In this document: piece after piece, positions 18,902 through 27,303 of the stretch
Layout of the letters: each line of letters starts with the position of its first letter
How positions within the stretch are numbered: the first letter of the stretch is position 1
Assembly: GCA_947471565.1 (NCBI GenBank)
Contig: CANIVT010000014.1
Coordinates: forward strand, 1 to 64,000
Direction of reading: 5' to 3'
From: Spartobacteria bacterium
Lineage (GTDB): Bacteria > Verrucomicrobiota > Verrucomicrobiia > Chthoniobacterales > UBA6821
DNA: 64,000 bases
The notes under the pieces: generated by a model
Database searches by the model: none
What the model saw: the letters and a program-made list of their open reading frames with translations, nothing else
What the model was told of the DNA's origin: nothing
Made by a program: the position numbers and the translations under genes

Positions 18902-19414
18902 CTATTTGAGCGATTCCAGAGCCTTGGAAACCTCCGCAGCAGCACCCGATGTCTGGGCATTGAGCGAGATCCAGGCGATTTTTCCATCCTTAATGAGAAA
19001 GGATTGCCGCATGGGAATGCCCACGACCGGAATCATCGGAACATGGAAGGCCTCAGCAACCTTTCCATCCGTGTCGGCGATCAACGCAAAGGGAAGATGC
19101 TGGTCATCCCGGAAGGCTTTCTGTGCCTCGGGCTTGTCGCGGCTTACCCCGAGAATCTCGATACCCTTACCCGCAAGTCCGGCGTAGGAATCACGCAGGG
19201 AGCAGGCCTCCTTGGTACATCCTGGCGTGGCGGCCTTCGGGTAGAAATAGACAAGGGTGATGCCCTTGGCATAGACATCGCCGAAGACGACTGTCTTCCC
19301 GTCCTGATCAGGTGCAGCAACGAGTGGAGCGGGAGCACCGACCGTTAAGGGCTCGGCGCGGGCAAAGAGAGAGAAGAGGTTCATAAGTAGGGAGGCAAGG
19401 AGGAGTTGTTTCAC
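18902..19414 (-). CDS. Exported peroxiredoxin, BCP/PrxQ type
   Basis: Thiol peroxidase that reduces hydroperoxides. 170 residues. Unlike typical cytoplasmic BCP, it begins with a signal peptide (MKQLLLASLLMNLFSLFARA, cleavage after ARA), so it should act in the periplasm. The catalytic core is YFYPKAATPGCTKEACSLRD, with the peroxidatic Cys in PGC and a second Cys five residues on, the PrxQ arrangement. The resolving partner could be the DsbD system encoded at 23.6-25.7 kb; that is inference. Downstream methyltransferase is ten bases away. Confidence 0.9.
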   Translation of the reverse strand: MKQLLLASLLMNLFSLFARAEPLTVGAPAPLVAAPDQDGKTVVFGDVYAKGITLVYFYPKAATPGCTKEACSLRDSYAGLAGKGIEILGVSRDKPEAQKAFRDDQHLPFALIADTDGKVAEAFHVPMIPVVGIPMRQSFLIKDGKIAWISLNAQTSGAAAEVSKALESLK

Positions 19415-19499
19415 GAGGTTGACGATGATCGAGGAATGCCTGCCAGAGCAAGCGTTTGGCTCTTTTCCGGAAACGGAATTCTCCTAGGATGTTCTCAGC

Positions 19500-20561
19500 G
19501 TGAACTCCATCCATCCATCGCGACAACGGGGGCTCTCCATATTGCTCTTTTGCGTACTAGCGCTAAGCGCATGCCAACCTAAAAAGAGCTCTCCCTCACC
19601 CGATCAAGAGCACGTGACGGCATCTTTCAGGACAGTCATTGAAAAGGTAGTTTCGGGATCCAAAGCAGTCTTTTTGCCCCCCGGATGCCTAGCCCTGATC
19701 CCCAAGACAACCTTCACAAGGATTCCCACCACAGAAGAGATCGCGAAGGCGCTCACAGACCCCTCCTCGTTCCATACGTTGAACCGGGAATACCGCTTTG
19801 ATCGTGTCTTTCTACTTCCCGGACCTCTCTGCGCCCCCCTGCGGGATCATTTGCTTGAGTCCCCTGTCTGGGTCCTCTCCCAAGTGTCTCCCGAGGGATA
19901 CCTCTTCCGGGTTGCCGGAAGCACACCATGGCACGCTCCAGATGCTGGCGAGGCCGAGCGCTTGATCCCGGATCCGAACGCAAGATCGCTCTGGATGATC
20001 GCCTCCGCTGGAAATCTACTCGCCATCGGACATACCGAGGAGGCCGCAAGCCTGCTTGCACTGGCCTCTTGTTCGAAGAGGCATGAAGCGGATCGTCTTG
20101 CCACACTCGCTTCCTTGGAGGCCTCCTGCGGACATTGGAACAAGGCGGTCGATCTTGCCACGCAGTCTCTCCGCTCCGACAGGCGCCATCGGACGTCCAC
20201 CATGATCGTCATCCGTGCTCTCACGGAAACAGGACATCGCGATGAGGCCTTGGAAAAAGCCAGGGCTTTCGTCCATGCATCCCCCGATGCCGAATCCCTC
20301 TTTCTTCTGGCGCGCGCCGCCAATGCAGCAGGAGATCACGCCGAGGAGATTTCGGCGCTGCGCCGCCTTGTTGCGACCGCAAAAAAGGAGAACCTGCCTG
20401 CGGGAGCAAGCCTCCTCTACCTGGGACAAGCCTTGGCACGAGACGGACAACGCGGGGAGGCCCTTCGAATACTGGAAGAAGCACAGAATGCTCCGGAACT
20501 CACTGCCGAACAGAAACAAGTGATCAGGGAGCTACGAGACCATCTAGCTCCTAGCTCCTAG
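19500..20561 (+). CDS. TPR-containing lipoprotein
   Basis: 353 residues from a GTG at 19500; the ATG at 19489 hits a stop at once. The signal peptide ends in a lipobox (LSAC). A central region has no recognised domain; the C-terminal half is alpha-helical with tetratricopeptide-like repeats (ALTETGHRDEALEKARAFV, LLYLGQALARDGQRGEALRI). Likely an outer-membrane-anchored scaffold. Oddity: its last codons and its TAG stop are supplied by the heptanucleotide array starting at 20545, so the C-terminal LAPSS is repeat-encoded. Downstream on the same strand is ilvD, unrelated in function. Confidence 0.8.
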   Translation: MNSIHPSRQRGLSILLFCVLALSACQPKKSSPSPDQEHVTASFRTVIEKVVSGSKAVFLPPGCLALIPKTTFTRIPTTEEIAKALTDPSSFHTLNREYRFDRVFLLPGPLCAPLRDHLLESPVWVLSQVSPEGYLFRVAGSTPWHAPDAGEAERLIPDPNARSLWMIASAGNLLAIGHTEEAASLLALASCSKRHEADRLATLASLEASCGHWNKAVDLATQSLRSDRRHRTSTMIVIRALTETGHRDEALEKARAFVHASPDAESLFLLARAANAAGDHAEEISALRRLVATAKKENLPAGASLLYLGQALARDGQRGEALRILEEAQNAPELTAEQKQVIRELRDHLAPSS

Positions 20562-20649
20562 CTCCTAGCTCCTAGCTCCTAGCTCCTAGCTCCTAGCTCC
20601 TAGCTCCTAGCTCCTAGCTCCTAGCTCCTAGCTCCTAGCTCCTAACTCC
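20545..20649. repeat. Heptanucleotide tandem array (TAGCTCC)n
   Basis: Fourteen perfect head-to-tail copies of TAGCTCC (20545-20642), then one variant TAACTCC (20643-20649). Each unit contains TAG; because 7 is not a multiple of 3, a frame entering it meets a stop within three units, and this is how the upstream lipoprotein ends. The array fills the space before ilvD, whose ATG is 45 bases after the last unit. There are no spacers, so it is not a CRISPR. Confidence 0.98.
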
Positions 20650-20694
20650 TATTCCTGCTTCCGCGTGGGAAAATCCGCTGATAAGTTTCACCAC

Positions 20695-22419
20695 ATGAGC
20701 CGTAAGAAAGTCTCCACAAAATCCAAGGCATCCAGCAAATCCATCACCCGCGAGCATTCCTCCCTTCTGCTCGACGGACCTAGCCGCGCCGCCAGTCGTG
20801 CGATGCTCTATCCCGTGGGATTCAGCGAAAAAGACTTTTCAAAATCAATCGTCGGCGTCGCCTCGACCTGGAGCATGGTCACCCCGTGCAACATGCACAT
20901 CGACGCACTGGCTCGTGAGGCCGCTCTCGGCATCGATAAGGCCGGCGGCAAGCCGATCATCTTCAACACCATCACCATCTCCGATGGCATCTCCATGGGA
21001 ACCGAGGGAATGAAATACTCCCTCGTCTCCCGAGAAGTGATCGCCGACTCCGTTGAGACGGTTGCGGGATGCCAGGGTTTTGATGGGCTCGTGGCCATCG
21101 GCGGCTGTGACAAGAACATGCCGGGCTGCATGATCGCCATCGCCCGCCTGAACCGACCATCGGTCTTCGTCTATGGCGGCACCATCCTGCCCGGCTGTCT
21201 TAACGGCAAACTCATCGACGTGGTCTCCGTTTTTGAAGCAGTCGGACAAGAAGCCGCAGGCGTGATCTCAGCCAAGGAGCGCCAGGCCGTCGAGTCTTGT
21301 GCGATCCCCGGACCCGGATCCTGCGGCGGCATGTACACCGCCAATACCATGGCCAGTGCCATCGAAGCGATGGGGATGAGCCTCCCAAACAGTTCCGCCC
21401 AGGCGGCCGTGTCCTCGCACAAAGTGACCGACTGCCGCGAGGCGGGGGCCGCCGTGGTCAATCTCCTGAAGCGGGGAATCCGTCCCCGTGACATCATGAC
21501 CCGAGAAGCTTTTGAGAACGCCATCACAACCGTGATCGCCCTTGGCGGCTCAACCAATGCGGTCCTGCATCTCCTTGCTATCGCCCACACCGCGGGTGTG
21601 AAACTCTCGATCGATGATTTCACCAAGATCGGCAAGCGCATCCCCGTCCTCGCGGACCTCAAGCCAAGTGGCAAGTACCTCATGTCACAGCTCATCGAGA
21701 TCGGCGGGATTGTCCCTCTCATGAAGGAACTCCTCGCCGCGGGACTTCTTCACGGCGATGTGATGACAGTCACCGGCAAGACGCTCCGCCAGAACCTTGG
21801 TGCCTTCAAACCCTATCCCAAGGGCCAGCAGATCATCCGCCCCATCTCCGACCCCATCAAGAAGGAGAGTCACCTCGTTATCCTCAAGGGCAACCTTGCC
21901 CCCGAGGGAGGCGTCGCCAAGATCTCGGGCAAGGAGGGGCTGCGCTTTTCAGGACGCGCCCGCGTCTTTGACGCCGAGGAAAAGGCCCTGCAGGCGATCC
22001 TCGACAAGAAAATCAAAAAGGGTGATGTCATCGTCATCCGCTACGAGGGCCCCAAGGGAGGTCCCGGCATGCGCGAAATGCTCTCCCCTACCAGCGCGGT
22101 CATGGGACTTGGACTGGGCAAGGATGTCGCGCTCATCACCGACGGACGGTTCTCAGGAGGCACCCACGGCTTTGTCGTCGGACACATCACCCCTGAGGCT
22201 TTCGCCGGCGGGCCAATCGCCCTCGTCAAGGAAGGCGATACCATCACCATCGACGCCGAGAAGCGCGCCCTGACGCTGGGCGTCACCGCCGCCGAACTCG
22301 CCAAGCGCAAGAAATCCTGGAAGCAGCCCGCCCCCCGCTACCGTCGCGGCGTGCTTGCCAAGTACGCCTCCCATGTCACTGACGCCTCCCACGGCGCTGT
22401 CACGGATGCCGGGCTGTGA
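20695..22419 (+). CDS. ilvD: Dihydroxy-acid dehydratase
   Basis: Fe-S enzyme making 2-keto acids for valine, isoleucine and, via ketoisovalerate, leucine and CoA. 574 residues from the ATG at 20695; a GTG ten codons earlier (20665) is possible but nearer the repeat array. The three cluster-ligand cysteines are in place: Cys65 (VTPCNMH), Cys138 ([10 protein letters not shown]) and Cys210 ([15 protein letters not shown]). The C-terminal signature [14 protein letters not shown] is present. A Lys/Ser-rich N-terminal extension of about 20 residues is unusual. No ilvBN or ilvC nearby. The array just upstream may lie in its promoter or leader. Confidence 0.96.
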   Translation: MSRKKVSTKSKASSKSITREHSSLLLDGPSRAASRAMLYPVGFSEKDFSKSIVGVASTWSMVTPCNMHIDALAREAALGIDKAGGKPIIFNTITISDGISMGTEGMKYSLVSREVIADSVETVAGCQGFDGLVAIGGCDKNMPGCMIAIARLNRPSVFVYGGTILPGCLNGKLIDVVSVFEAVGQEAAGVISAKERQAVESCAIPGPGSCGGMYTANTMASAIEAMGMSLPNSSAQAAVSSHKVTDCREAGAAVVNLLKRGIRPRDIMTREAFENAITTVIALGGSTNAVLHLLAIAHTAGVKLSIDDFTKIGKRIPVLADLKPSGKYLMSQLIEIGGIVPLMKELLAAGLLHGDVMTVTGKTLRQNLGAFKPYPKGQQIIRPISDPIKKESHLVILKGNLAPEGGVAKISGKEGLRFSGRARVFDAEEKALQAILDKKIKKGDVIVIRYEGPKGGPGMREMLSPTSAVMGLGLGKDVALITDGRFSGGTHGFVVGHITPEAFAGGPIALVKEGDTITIDAEKRALTLGVTAAELAKRKKSWKQPAPRYRRGVLAKYASHVTDASHGAVTDAGL

Positions 22420-22443
22420 AAAGGGCTAAGCCCTTCTGCGAGC

Positions 22444-22474
22444 TATTAGGCTGAAGACTGTCAGGCTGTTAGCC
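22444..22474. repeat. Dispersed intergenic motif, copy 1
   Basis: TATTAGGCTGAAGACTGTC followed by AGGCTGTTAGCC lies between ilvD and the convergent gene at 22526. The same core (GGCTGAAGACTGTTAGGCT) recurs, inverted, at 34561-34592 and in diverged form at 34461-34478. The inverted repeat AAGGGC-TAA-GCCCTT just before it (22423-22437) could help end ilvD transcripts but has no T tract. Confidence 0.55.
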
Positions 22475-22525
22475 ATCACATGATCCGCTTTGTCCGCTTG
22501 TAGGGAGTTCCCACCCGAATCCCCT

Positions 22526-22786
22526 TCAGGGGTTGGTCTTTCCTGAACGAGTTCGCAAAACCCGGTATCCCACGGCGATTGCAAGCCAGACGCATCCGAC
22601 CGTGAAGCATCTCCAGGAAAAATCGACGTAGGGAAAGCTGTTCATGGGGTGATCCCCGGCAAGACGCGGGGCGATCTCAGCCCGCAAGTACTCAAGCAAC
22701 GTTGATCCGCCGACCCAGAACGGAAGGATCCACCCAGTCATCAGGAGGAGTTTTCCGAGCTTGCGTGCCATTCTCACCGCGAACAC
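22526..22786 (-). CDS. Small membrane protein of unknown function
   Basis: 86 residues with two likely transmembrane segments (about 12-31, LGKLLLMTGWILPFWVGGS; and about 58-78, CFTVGCVWLAIAVGYRV), ending in a basic tail. It starts four bases after the ppk2 stop on the same strand, so it is probably co-transcribed. No family recognised. Confidence 0.6.
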   Translation of the reverse strand: MFAVRMARKLGKLLLMTGWILPFWVGGSTLLEYLRAEIAPRLAGDHPMNSFPYVDFSWRCFTVGCVWLAIAVGYRVLRTRSGKTNP

Positions 22787-22790
22787 CCGG

Positions 22791-23558
22791 CTACTTCCTG
22801 CCCATCGCCTTGGTCGGTTTTGTTGATTTCAAAGCAGGAAACTCCTTGGCGATACGATCATAGATCGTCTTCGCAAAGGAAACGCGAGCGTGCCACTTGT
22901 AATCGCCCGCAATCACAGTCCAGGGAGCCAGTTTCGTGGAGGTCTTCACAAACATGTCCTCGGCTGCCTTGTTATGCTGGTTCCACTTGCGGCGGTTGCG
23001 CCAGTCCTCATCGTTGATCTTCCAGTGCTTGTAGGGGTTGGCCTGACGATCCTTAAAGCGCTTCAGCTGCTCCTGCTTGGAAACATGGAGGTAGAGCTTG
23101 ATGACAATCGCCCCGTCATCGACGAGCGTCCGCTCCATCTCGTTGATTTCGGCATAGGCACGCTTCCATTCCGCATCCGTGGCAAAACCCTCGACTCTCT
23201 CCACCAGGACACGCCCGTACCAGGAGCGGTCGAAGACGGCGATTTCACCATAGGAGGGAAGTCGGTTCCAGAATCTCCAGAGGTAATGATGGCGATATTC
23301 CTCGGTCGTCGGTTTCTGGGTCGAGTAGACCCGAACCAGACGGGGATCGAGAAACTCCAGCGTCCGCTTGATCGCACCGCCTTTGCCTGCGGCATCCGGC
23401 CCCTCGATCACGATGATCACTGACCTCTTGCTCTCCTTGAGGCGGAGTTGGAGATTGAGCAGGCCGAGTTGGAACTTCTTGAGATCCTTGGCGTAGATAT
23501 CCTTGGTGAGAGGAACATCCTGATTGAGCGCGTCGAGGCGGAAGCGATTGAAATTCAT
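22791..23558 (-). CDS. ppk2: Polyphosphate kinase 2 family protein
   Basis: Transfers phosphate between polyphosphate and nucleotides. 255 residues, the single-domain length. Walker A is EGPDAAGKGG (about 52-61), the Walker B and lid region is FDRSWYGRVLVERVEG, and there is the family motif RRKWNQHNKAAEDM. Direction (ADP or AMP phosphorylation, or NDP use) cannot be assigned from these motifs alone. A 4-base gap separates it from the small membrane protein downstream; dsbD is the next gene upstream on the minus strand order only by neighbourhood, with a 66-base gap on the other side. Confidence 0.92.
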   Translation of the reverse strand: MNFNRFRLDALNQDVPLTKDIYAKDLKKFQLGLLNLQLRLKESKRSVIIVIEGPDAAGKGGAIKRTLEFLDPRLVRVYSTQKPTTEEYRHHYLWRFWNRLPSYGEIAVFDRSWYGRVLVERVEGFATDAEWKRAYAEINEMERTLVDDGAIVIKLYLHVSKQEQLKRFKDRQANPYKHWKINDEDWRNRRKWNQHNKAAEDMFVKTSTKLAPWTVIAGDYKWHARVSFAKTIYDRIAKEFPALKSTKPTKAMGRK

Positions 23559-23624
23559 CGGAAGCGGAGACTGAATCAGGAATGTTGAAATCAGGAAATC
23601 ACGAAAAGCGATGCCTGCGGAGGA

Positions 23625-25688
23625 TCATCTCCCGATCGCTTCGAGCACGATGTTCTCCGTGAGCAACTCGGGTAGCACAACCGGTTCACCCCCCTTTCCC
23701 GGAGGGTAGTACACGGCCAACGGCACGCCGACCCGTCCAAACGATTTCAGCGCAGCGGTGATGGCGGGATCGGAGTTAGTCCAGTCCCCCTTCATCGCCG
23801 TGATTCCCTTTTCTTTTAGGATCTTGCGAACAGCGGGAACATTGATCGCCGTCCGTTCATTGAACTGACAGGTCAGGCACCACGAGGCAGTGAAATCGAG
23901 AAAGACCGGCTTTCCATCCTCTCGGAGTGCATCCAGGGCCGCAGATGAGAAAGGGACCCAGGTGATGCCATCCCGGGATCCTGCGGCATCAGCACCAGGC
24001 AATGTCTTCCTCATCTTGGGAAGCAGAACTTCCAAACCGACGCAAAGCAGCACCGTCAGCAGAAGAATCACCGTCACAAACAGGCGATTGCTAGAGCCCC
24101 TGATAGCCCCGTATACCCATGCCGCAAAACCAAACAACAAAAGAAGCGCAAGCAACGAAAACGACGCATCACTTCCCTGTTGGGCCTGCAAAACCACAAG
24201 AAGCCAGATGTTCGTCGCGAGAAGGGGAAAGCCCATGAACTGCTTGAAACGCTCCATCCAAATTCCCGGCTTGGGAATCCACTTCCGCCATCCGGGACGG
24301 GCCGAGAGCAGGAGATACGGGAGCGACATGCCAAGGGCCACCGAGGCAAACATCGCAAGGATCACCACGGCGCTCTGACCGAAAGCAAATCCCAGTGCAC
24401 TCCCCAGGAATGGGGCCGTGCAGGGGGTGGCCAGCAAGGTGGCAAAGAGTCCCTGGAAAAATGATCCGCCGTAGCCCCCACCGGAGGCCGCATGATCAAG
24501 TGAGGTGGCCGCCGATCCCGGAAGCGTGATCTCAAAGACCCCGAAGAGATTGAGGGCAAAGAGAAAGACCAAGACACTCAGGCCGACCACAAACCAGGGA
24601 TTCTGAAACTGAAAGGCACCCCAGGTGACCTGGGATCCACCCGCCTTGAGCACGATAACCAGAACACCAAGTCCCAAAAACCAGGCGAAGATCCCCGCAG
24701 CAAATGCTAGCCCGTGTCGGAAGATGCGGGCAGGAGATTCCCCGGCCTGCGCGATGAAGCTGAAAATCTTCAGCGAGATTACCGGGAGAACGCACGGCAT
24801 CAGGTTCAGGATCAGACCACCGAGAAATCCGGAGAAGAGGGCTGCAATCAGAACGCCGAGAGCAATCCCGGTGGAGGCAGACCTCGCAGCAGCGCTGGCC
24901 GAGTTGGAGTCATCGATCCACCACGCCTTCCGTGAAACCTTTTCCACCAGCAGTCCCTTGAATGGGGCAGGACCGTCCCACGGGACCGAGAAGACCGTAG
25001 CGTTGCCCGATTCCAACCGCGTCACATGGCCGACAGTCGTTCCGTCCGCAGGATCGGGATAGAACTCATAGGAAATCCCTGACTCCCCGATGAAGGAGAC
25101 CAATCTGGTTCCGTTCTTACCCGAGAAGGAGATTGAAAAAGGCTGCTTACCGCTGAGAGGCCAATCCCCTTTTGGAACCGAAGCAGATTTCCAATCCAAA
25201 TCAGTTGTCCACGTAGGCCCGGGAATCCTTAACTCCGCGTCGGCGGATCCCGGCACGCAGAGTTCCTTGCAGGCCAGCCAACTCAGGGAGGCCTTGAGAT
25301 CAAAGATCTGATCCTTAGGCAAATTCATAGGCGGCGTGATCATGGCCCTTAGAAGCTGCTGCTTCTCGTAGCCGTAGATGATCATGTCACCCGGCTCGGA
25401 GTGCTGCTCGGGCACGGAAAACTCGATTGGACCTGCCGTCCATCCTTCGGGCAAATGCCATGTCACCTTGGGAGGGAGACCGGAGTCACCCGGATACTGC
25501 CAGTAGGTGTGCCAACCAGGCTGCAAATCGAGCAAGATGGTTGCCATGAATGGCTTGCCGGGCTGAATCGGCACCGGCGCATCCGATGCCATCCAAGCCT
25601 TCACCCCCTCACCCGTTGCGGCAAACGCCGAGGCTGAAAACAGGATCAAGGCGATGGAAAGACCTTTCAGATTCTTCATGAATTTCAT
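23625..25688 (-). CDS. dsbD: Thiol:disulfide interchange protein DsbD family (ScsB-like)
   Basis: Moves electrons from cytoplasmic thioredoxin to periplasmic thiol proteins. 687 residues. Order: signal peptide (ends SAFA), an N-terminal periplasmic domain with CKELCVPG (CxxxC, the ScsB/DsbD-gamma-like pattern), eight or so membrane helices including the paired cysteines in NLMPCVLPV and LATPCTAPF, and a C-terminal thioredoxin-like domain with WCLTC. All three redox pairs are intact. Its ATG overlaps the stop of the ABC ATPase gene (ATGA), so it is co-translated downstream of trmL and the ATPase. A second ATG three codons in is also possible. Confidence 0.93.
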   Translation of the reverse strand: MKFMKNLKGLSIALILFSASAFAATGEGVKAWMASDAPVPIQPGKPFMATILLDLQPGWHTYWQYPGDSGLPPKVTWHLPEGWTAGPIEFSVPEQHSEPGDMIIYGYEKQQLLRAMITPPMNLPKDQIFDLKASLSWLACKELCVPGSADAELRIPGPTWTTDLDWKSASVPKGDWPLSGKQPFSISFSGKNGTRLVSFIGESGISYEFYPDPADGTTVGHVTRLESGNATVFSVPWDGPAPFKGLLVEKVSRKAWWIDDSNSASAAARSASTGIALGVLIAALFSGFLGGLILNLMPCVLPVISLKIFSFIAQAGESPARIFRHGLAFAAGIFAWFLGLGVLVIVLKAGGSQVTWGAFQFQNPWFVVGLSVLVFLFALNLFGVFEITLPGSAATSLDHAASGGGYGGSFFQGLFATLLATPCTAPFLGSALGFAFGQSAVVILAMFASVALGMSLPYLLLSARPGWRKWIPKPGIWMERFKQFMGFPLLATNIWLLVVLQAQQGSDASFSLLALLLLFGFAAWVYGAIRGSSNRLFVTVILLLTVLLCVGLEVLLPKMRKTLPGADAAGSRDGITWVPFSSAALDALREDGKPVFLDFTASWCLTCQFNERTAINVPAVRKILKEKGITAMKGDWTNSDPAITAALKSFGRVGVPLAVYYPPGKGGEPVVLPELLTENIVLEAIGR

Positions 25689-26713
25689 GCTTTTGCTTCT
25701 CCCTTGTGGATTTCCTGCTGACCACCGAAGACACGACGGATCACTTCCTCGATCGGCACCTCCTCGACAGAGAGATCGACCACCGGTGCGGCAGCCAGCA
25801 GTGCCGTACAGGCCTGTGGGACTTCGGCACGAGCCACCTCCACCTTGATCGACATGGGAGTACTCTCAAGAACTGTTCCCGGCGGAATAAAGGACTTGGG
25901 CAAGGGTTCACTGAAATCGACACCGATCACTTTTGTGGAGGTAAAGCGGGCCGTCACCTCGGCAAGGGGTCCGTCGAAGAAGATCTTTCCGTGGTCAATC
26001 AGGATCACCCGCTCGCAGAGTTCCTCGATATCCTGCATGTAGTGACTGGTCAGCAGCGTCACCACGCGGTATCGGCGGTTATATTCCCTGAGAAACTCAC
26101 GGACTTTCTTCTGGCTGATCACGTCGAGTCCGATCGTCGGTTCGTCCAGGAAAAGAACCTTCGGTCGGTGGAGCAGGGCGGCGATCAACTCCATCTTCAT
26201 CCGCTCGCCGAGACTCAGTTCCCGGACCATCACGCCCATCTTGTCACGCACATCAAGCAGTTCACTCAACTCATCGACCGTGCTCTCGAACTGCTTCCGT
26301 TCGATCCCGTAGATCGCACGGTTCAGCTCCAGCGATTCGCGGGCCGGAAGATCCCACCAGAGGGCATTCTTCTGACCCATCAGCAGCGCGAATTGACGCT
26401 TCAGTTCAATAGGCCTCCGGGAGGGGTCCAATCCGAGAACACGGGCGCTTCCCGAGGTGGGCTGAAGCAGCCCGGAAAGCATCTTCAGCACGGTGGTCTT
26501 GCCAGCCCCGTTTGGTCCCAAAAAGCCGACAAACTCGCCCTCCCCGACCGAAAAGCTGACAGCATCCGCCGCCCTCGTCTCCGTATGACGTCGATGAAAG
26601 AGTCCTCGCACGGCACCGAGCAAACCATCCTCCTTCCGATAGGTGCGGAAAACCTTCGTCAGCCCCTCAACCTTGATAACCGTGTTATCCGTCATGGCCT
26701 CCAATCCAATCAT
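25685..26713 (-). CDS. ABC transporter ATP-binding protein (ABC-2 export type)
   Basis: ATPase subunit of an exporter. 342 residues; starts at 26713 (ATGA overlap with trmL) or at the internal ATG 26695 (MTDNTVIKVEGL). Walker A GPNGAGKTT, Q-loop MGQKNALWWDLP, signature LSLGERMKMELIAAL (diverged from LSGGQ), Walker B KVLFLDEPTIGLD, and the switch histidine in LTSHYMQD. The C-terminal extension after about 240 and the overall sequence resemble ATPases of DUF990/ABC-2 permease systems. No permease gene is adjacent, which is odd for this class; it may be encoded elsewhere. Confidence 0.9.
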   Translation of the reverse strand: MIGLEAMTDNTVIKVEGLTKVFRTYRKEDGLLGAVRGLFHRRHTETRAADAVSFSVGEGEFVGFLGPNGAGKTTVLKMLSGLLQPTSGSARVLGLDPSRRPIELKRQFALLMGQKNALWWDLPARESLELNRAIYGIERKQFESTVDELSELLDVRDKMGVMVRELSLGERMKMELIAALLHRPKVLFLDEPTIGLDVISQKKVREFLREYNRRYRVVTLLTSHYMQDIEELCERVILIDHGKIFFDGPLAEVTARFTSTKVIGVDFSEPLPKSFIPPGTVLESTPMSIKVEVARAEVPQACTALLAAAPVVDLSVEEVPIEEVIRRVFGGQQEIHKGEAKA

Positions 26714-27195
26714 CGCGTGCCCCCGCCAGCGAGGGCCATTTGCCCGGTGAACTGTAATTGTCTCACCCCTTCGTAGAGAACGATCCCAGCGGAGGTAGCC
26801 AGGTTAATGCTCCGGGTCCCCTCGCTCATCGGGATGGTCAGGCACGACTCCGGATGAGCCGCCAGAAGACTCGCGGGAAGACCCTTTGATTCACGGCCGA
26901 AGACCAGCATGTCGCCGTCTTGGATTTGGGCATCCCAGAAGGGGCGTTCCACCTTGCTGCTCAGGAACCAAAAACGACTTTGGCCATTGGTACCGAGAAA
27001 CTCCTCCCAAGAATTCCAGGTCACGAGATCCAGTCGGTCCCAGTAATCCATGCCGGCTCGCCGGGACTCCTTGCCGTCGATCGAGAAACCAAGAGGCCCC
27101 ACCAAATGGAGCCGCGCACCGGCCGCCACGCAAACGCGGGCAATGTTTCCCGTATTCTGCGGGATCTCGGGCTCGACCAGAACGATATGGAGCAT
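26710..27195 (-). CDS. trmL: tRNA (cytidine(34)-2'-O)-methyltransferase
   Basis: SPOUT-class methyltransferase acting on the wobble base of leucine tRNAs. 161 residues, the usual minimal length. Seen: LVEPEIPQNTGNIARVC at the N-terminus, MDYWDRLDL, LVFGRESKGLP (SAM-binding knot), and IPMSEGTRSINLATS. It is the first gene of a tight overlapping set trmL-ABC ATPase-dsbD on the minus strand. SpoU-type relatives with longer N-termini are excluded by length. Confidence 0.93.
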   Translation of the reverse strand: MLHIVLVEPEIPQNTGNIARVCVAAGARLHLVGPLGFSIDGKESRRAGMDYWDRLDLVTWNSWEEFLGTNGQSRFWFLSSKVERPFWDAQIQDGDMLVFGRESKGLPASLLAAHPESCLTIPMSEGTRSINLATSAGIVLYEGVRQLQFTGQMALAGGGTR

Positions 27196-27303
27196 GAGAC
27201 AAGGATGAAGGCAAAAGCCAAAATGATGAAGATTTTCCGCAAACCCGAACCTCTACGGATCAGCTCTTCCACTCCCGACCTTAGACCTTCGACTTCCCTC
27301 TGA

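Noticed and set aside
20545-20649. Possible CRISPR array
   Set aside because: Units are 7 bases with no spacers; this is a simple tandem array.
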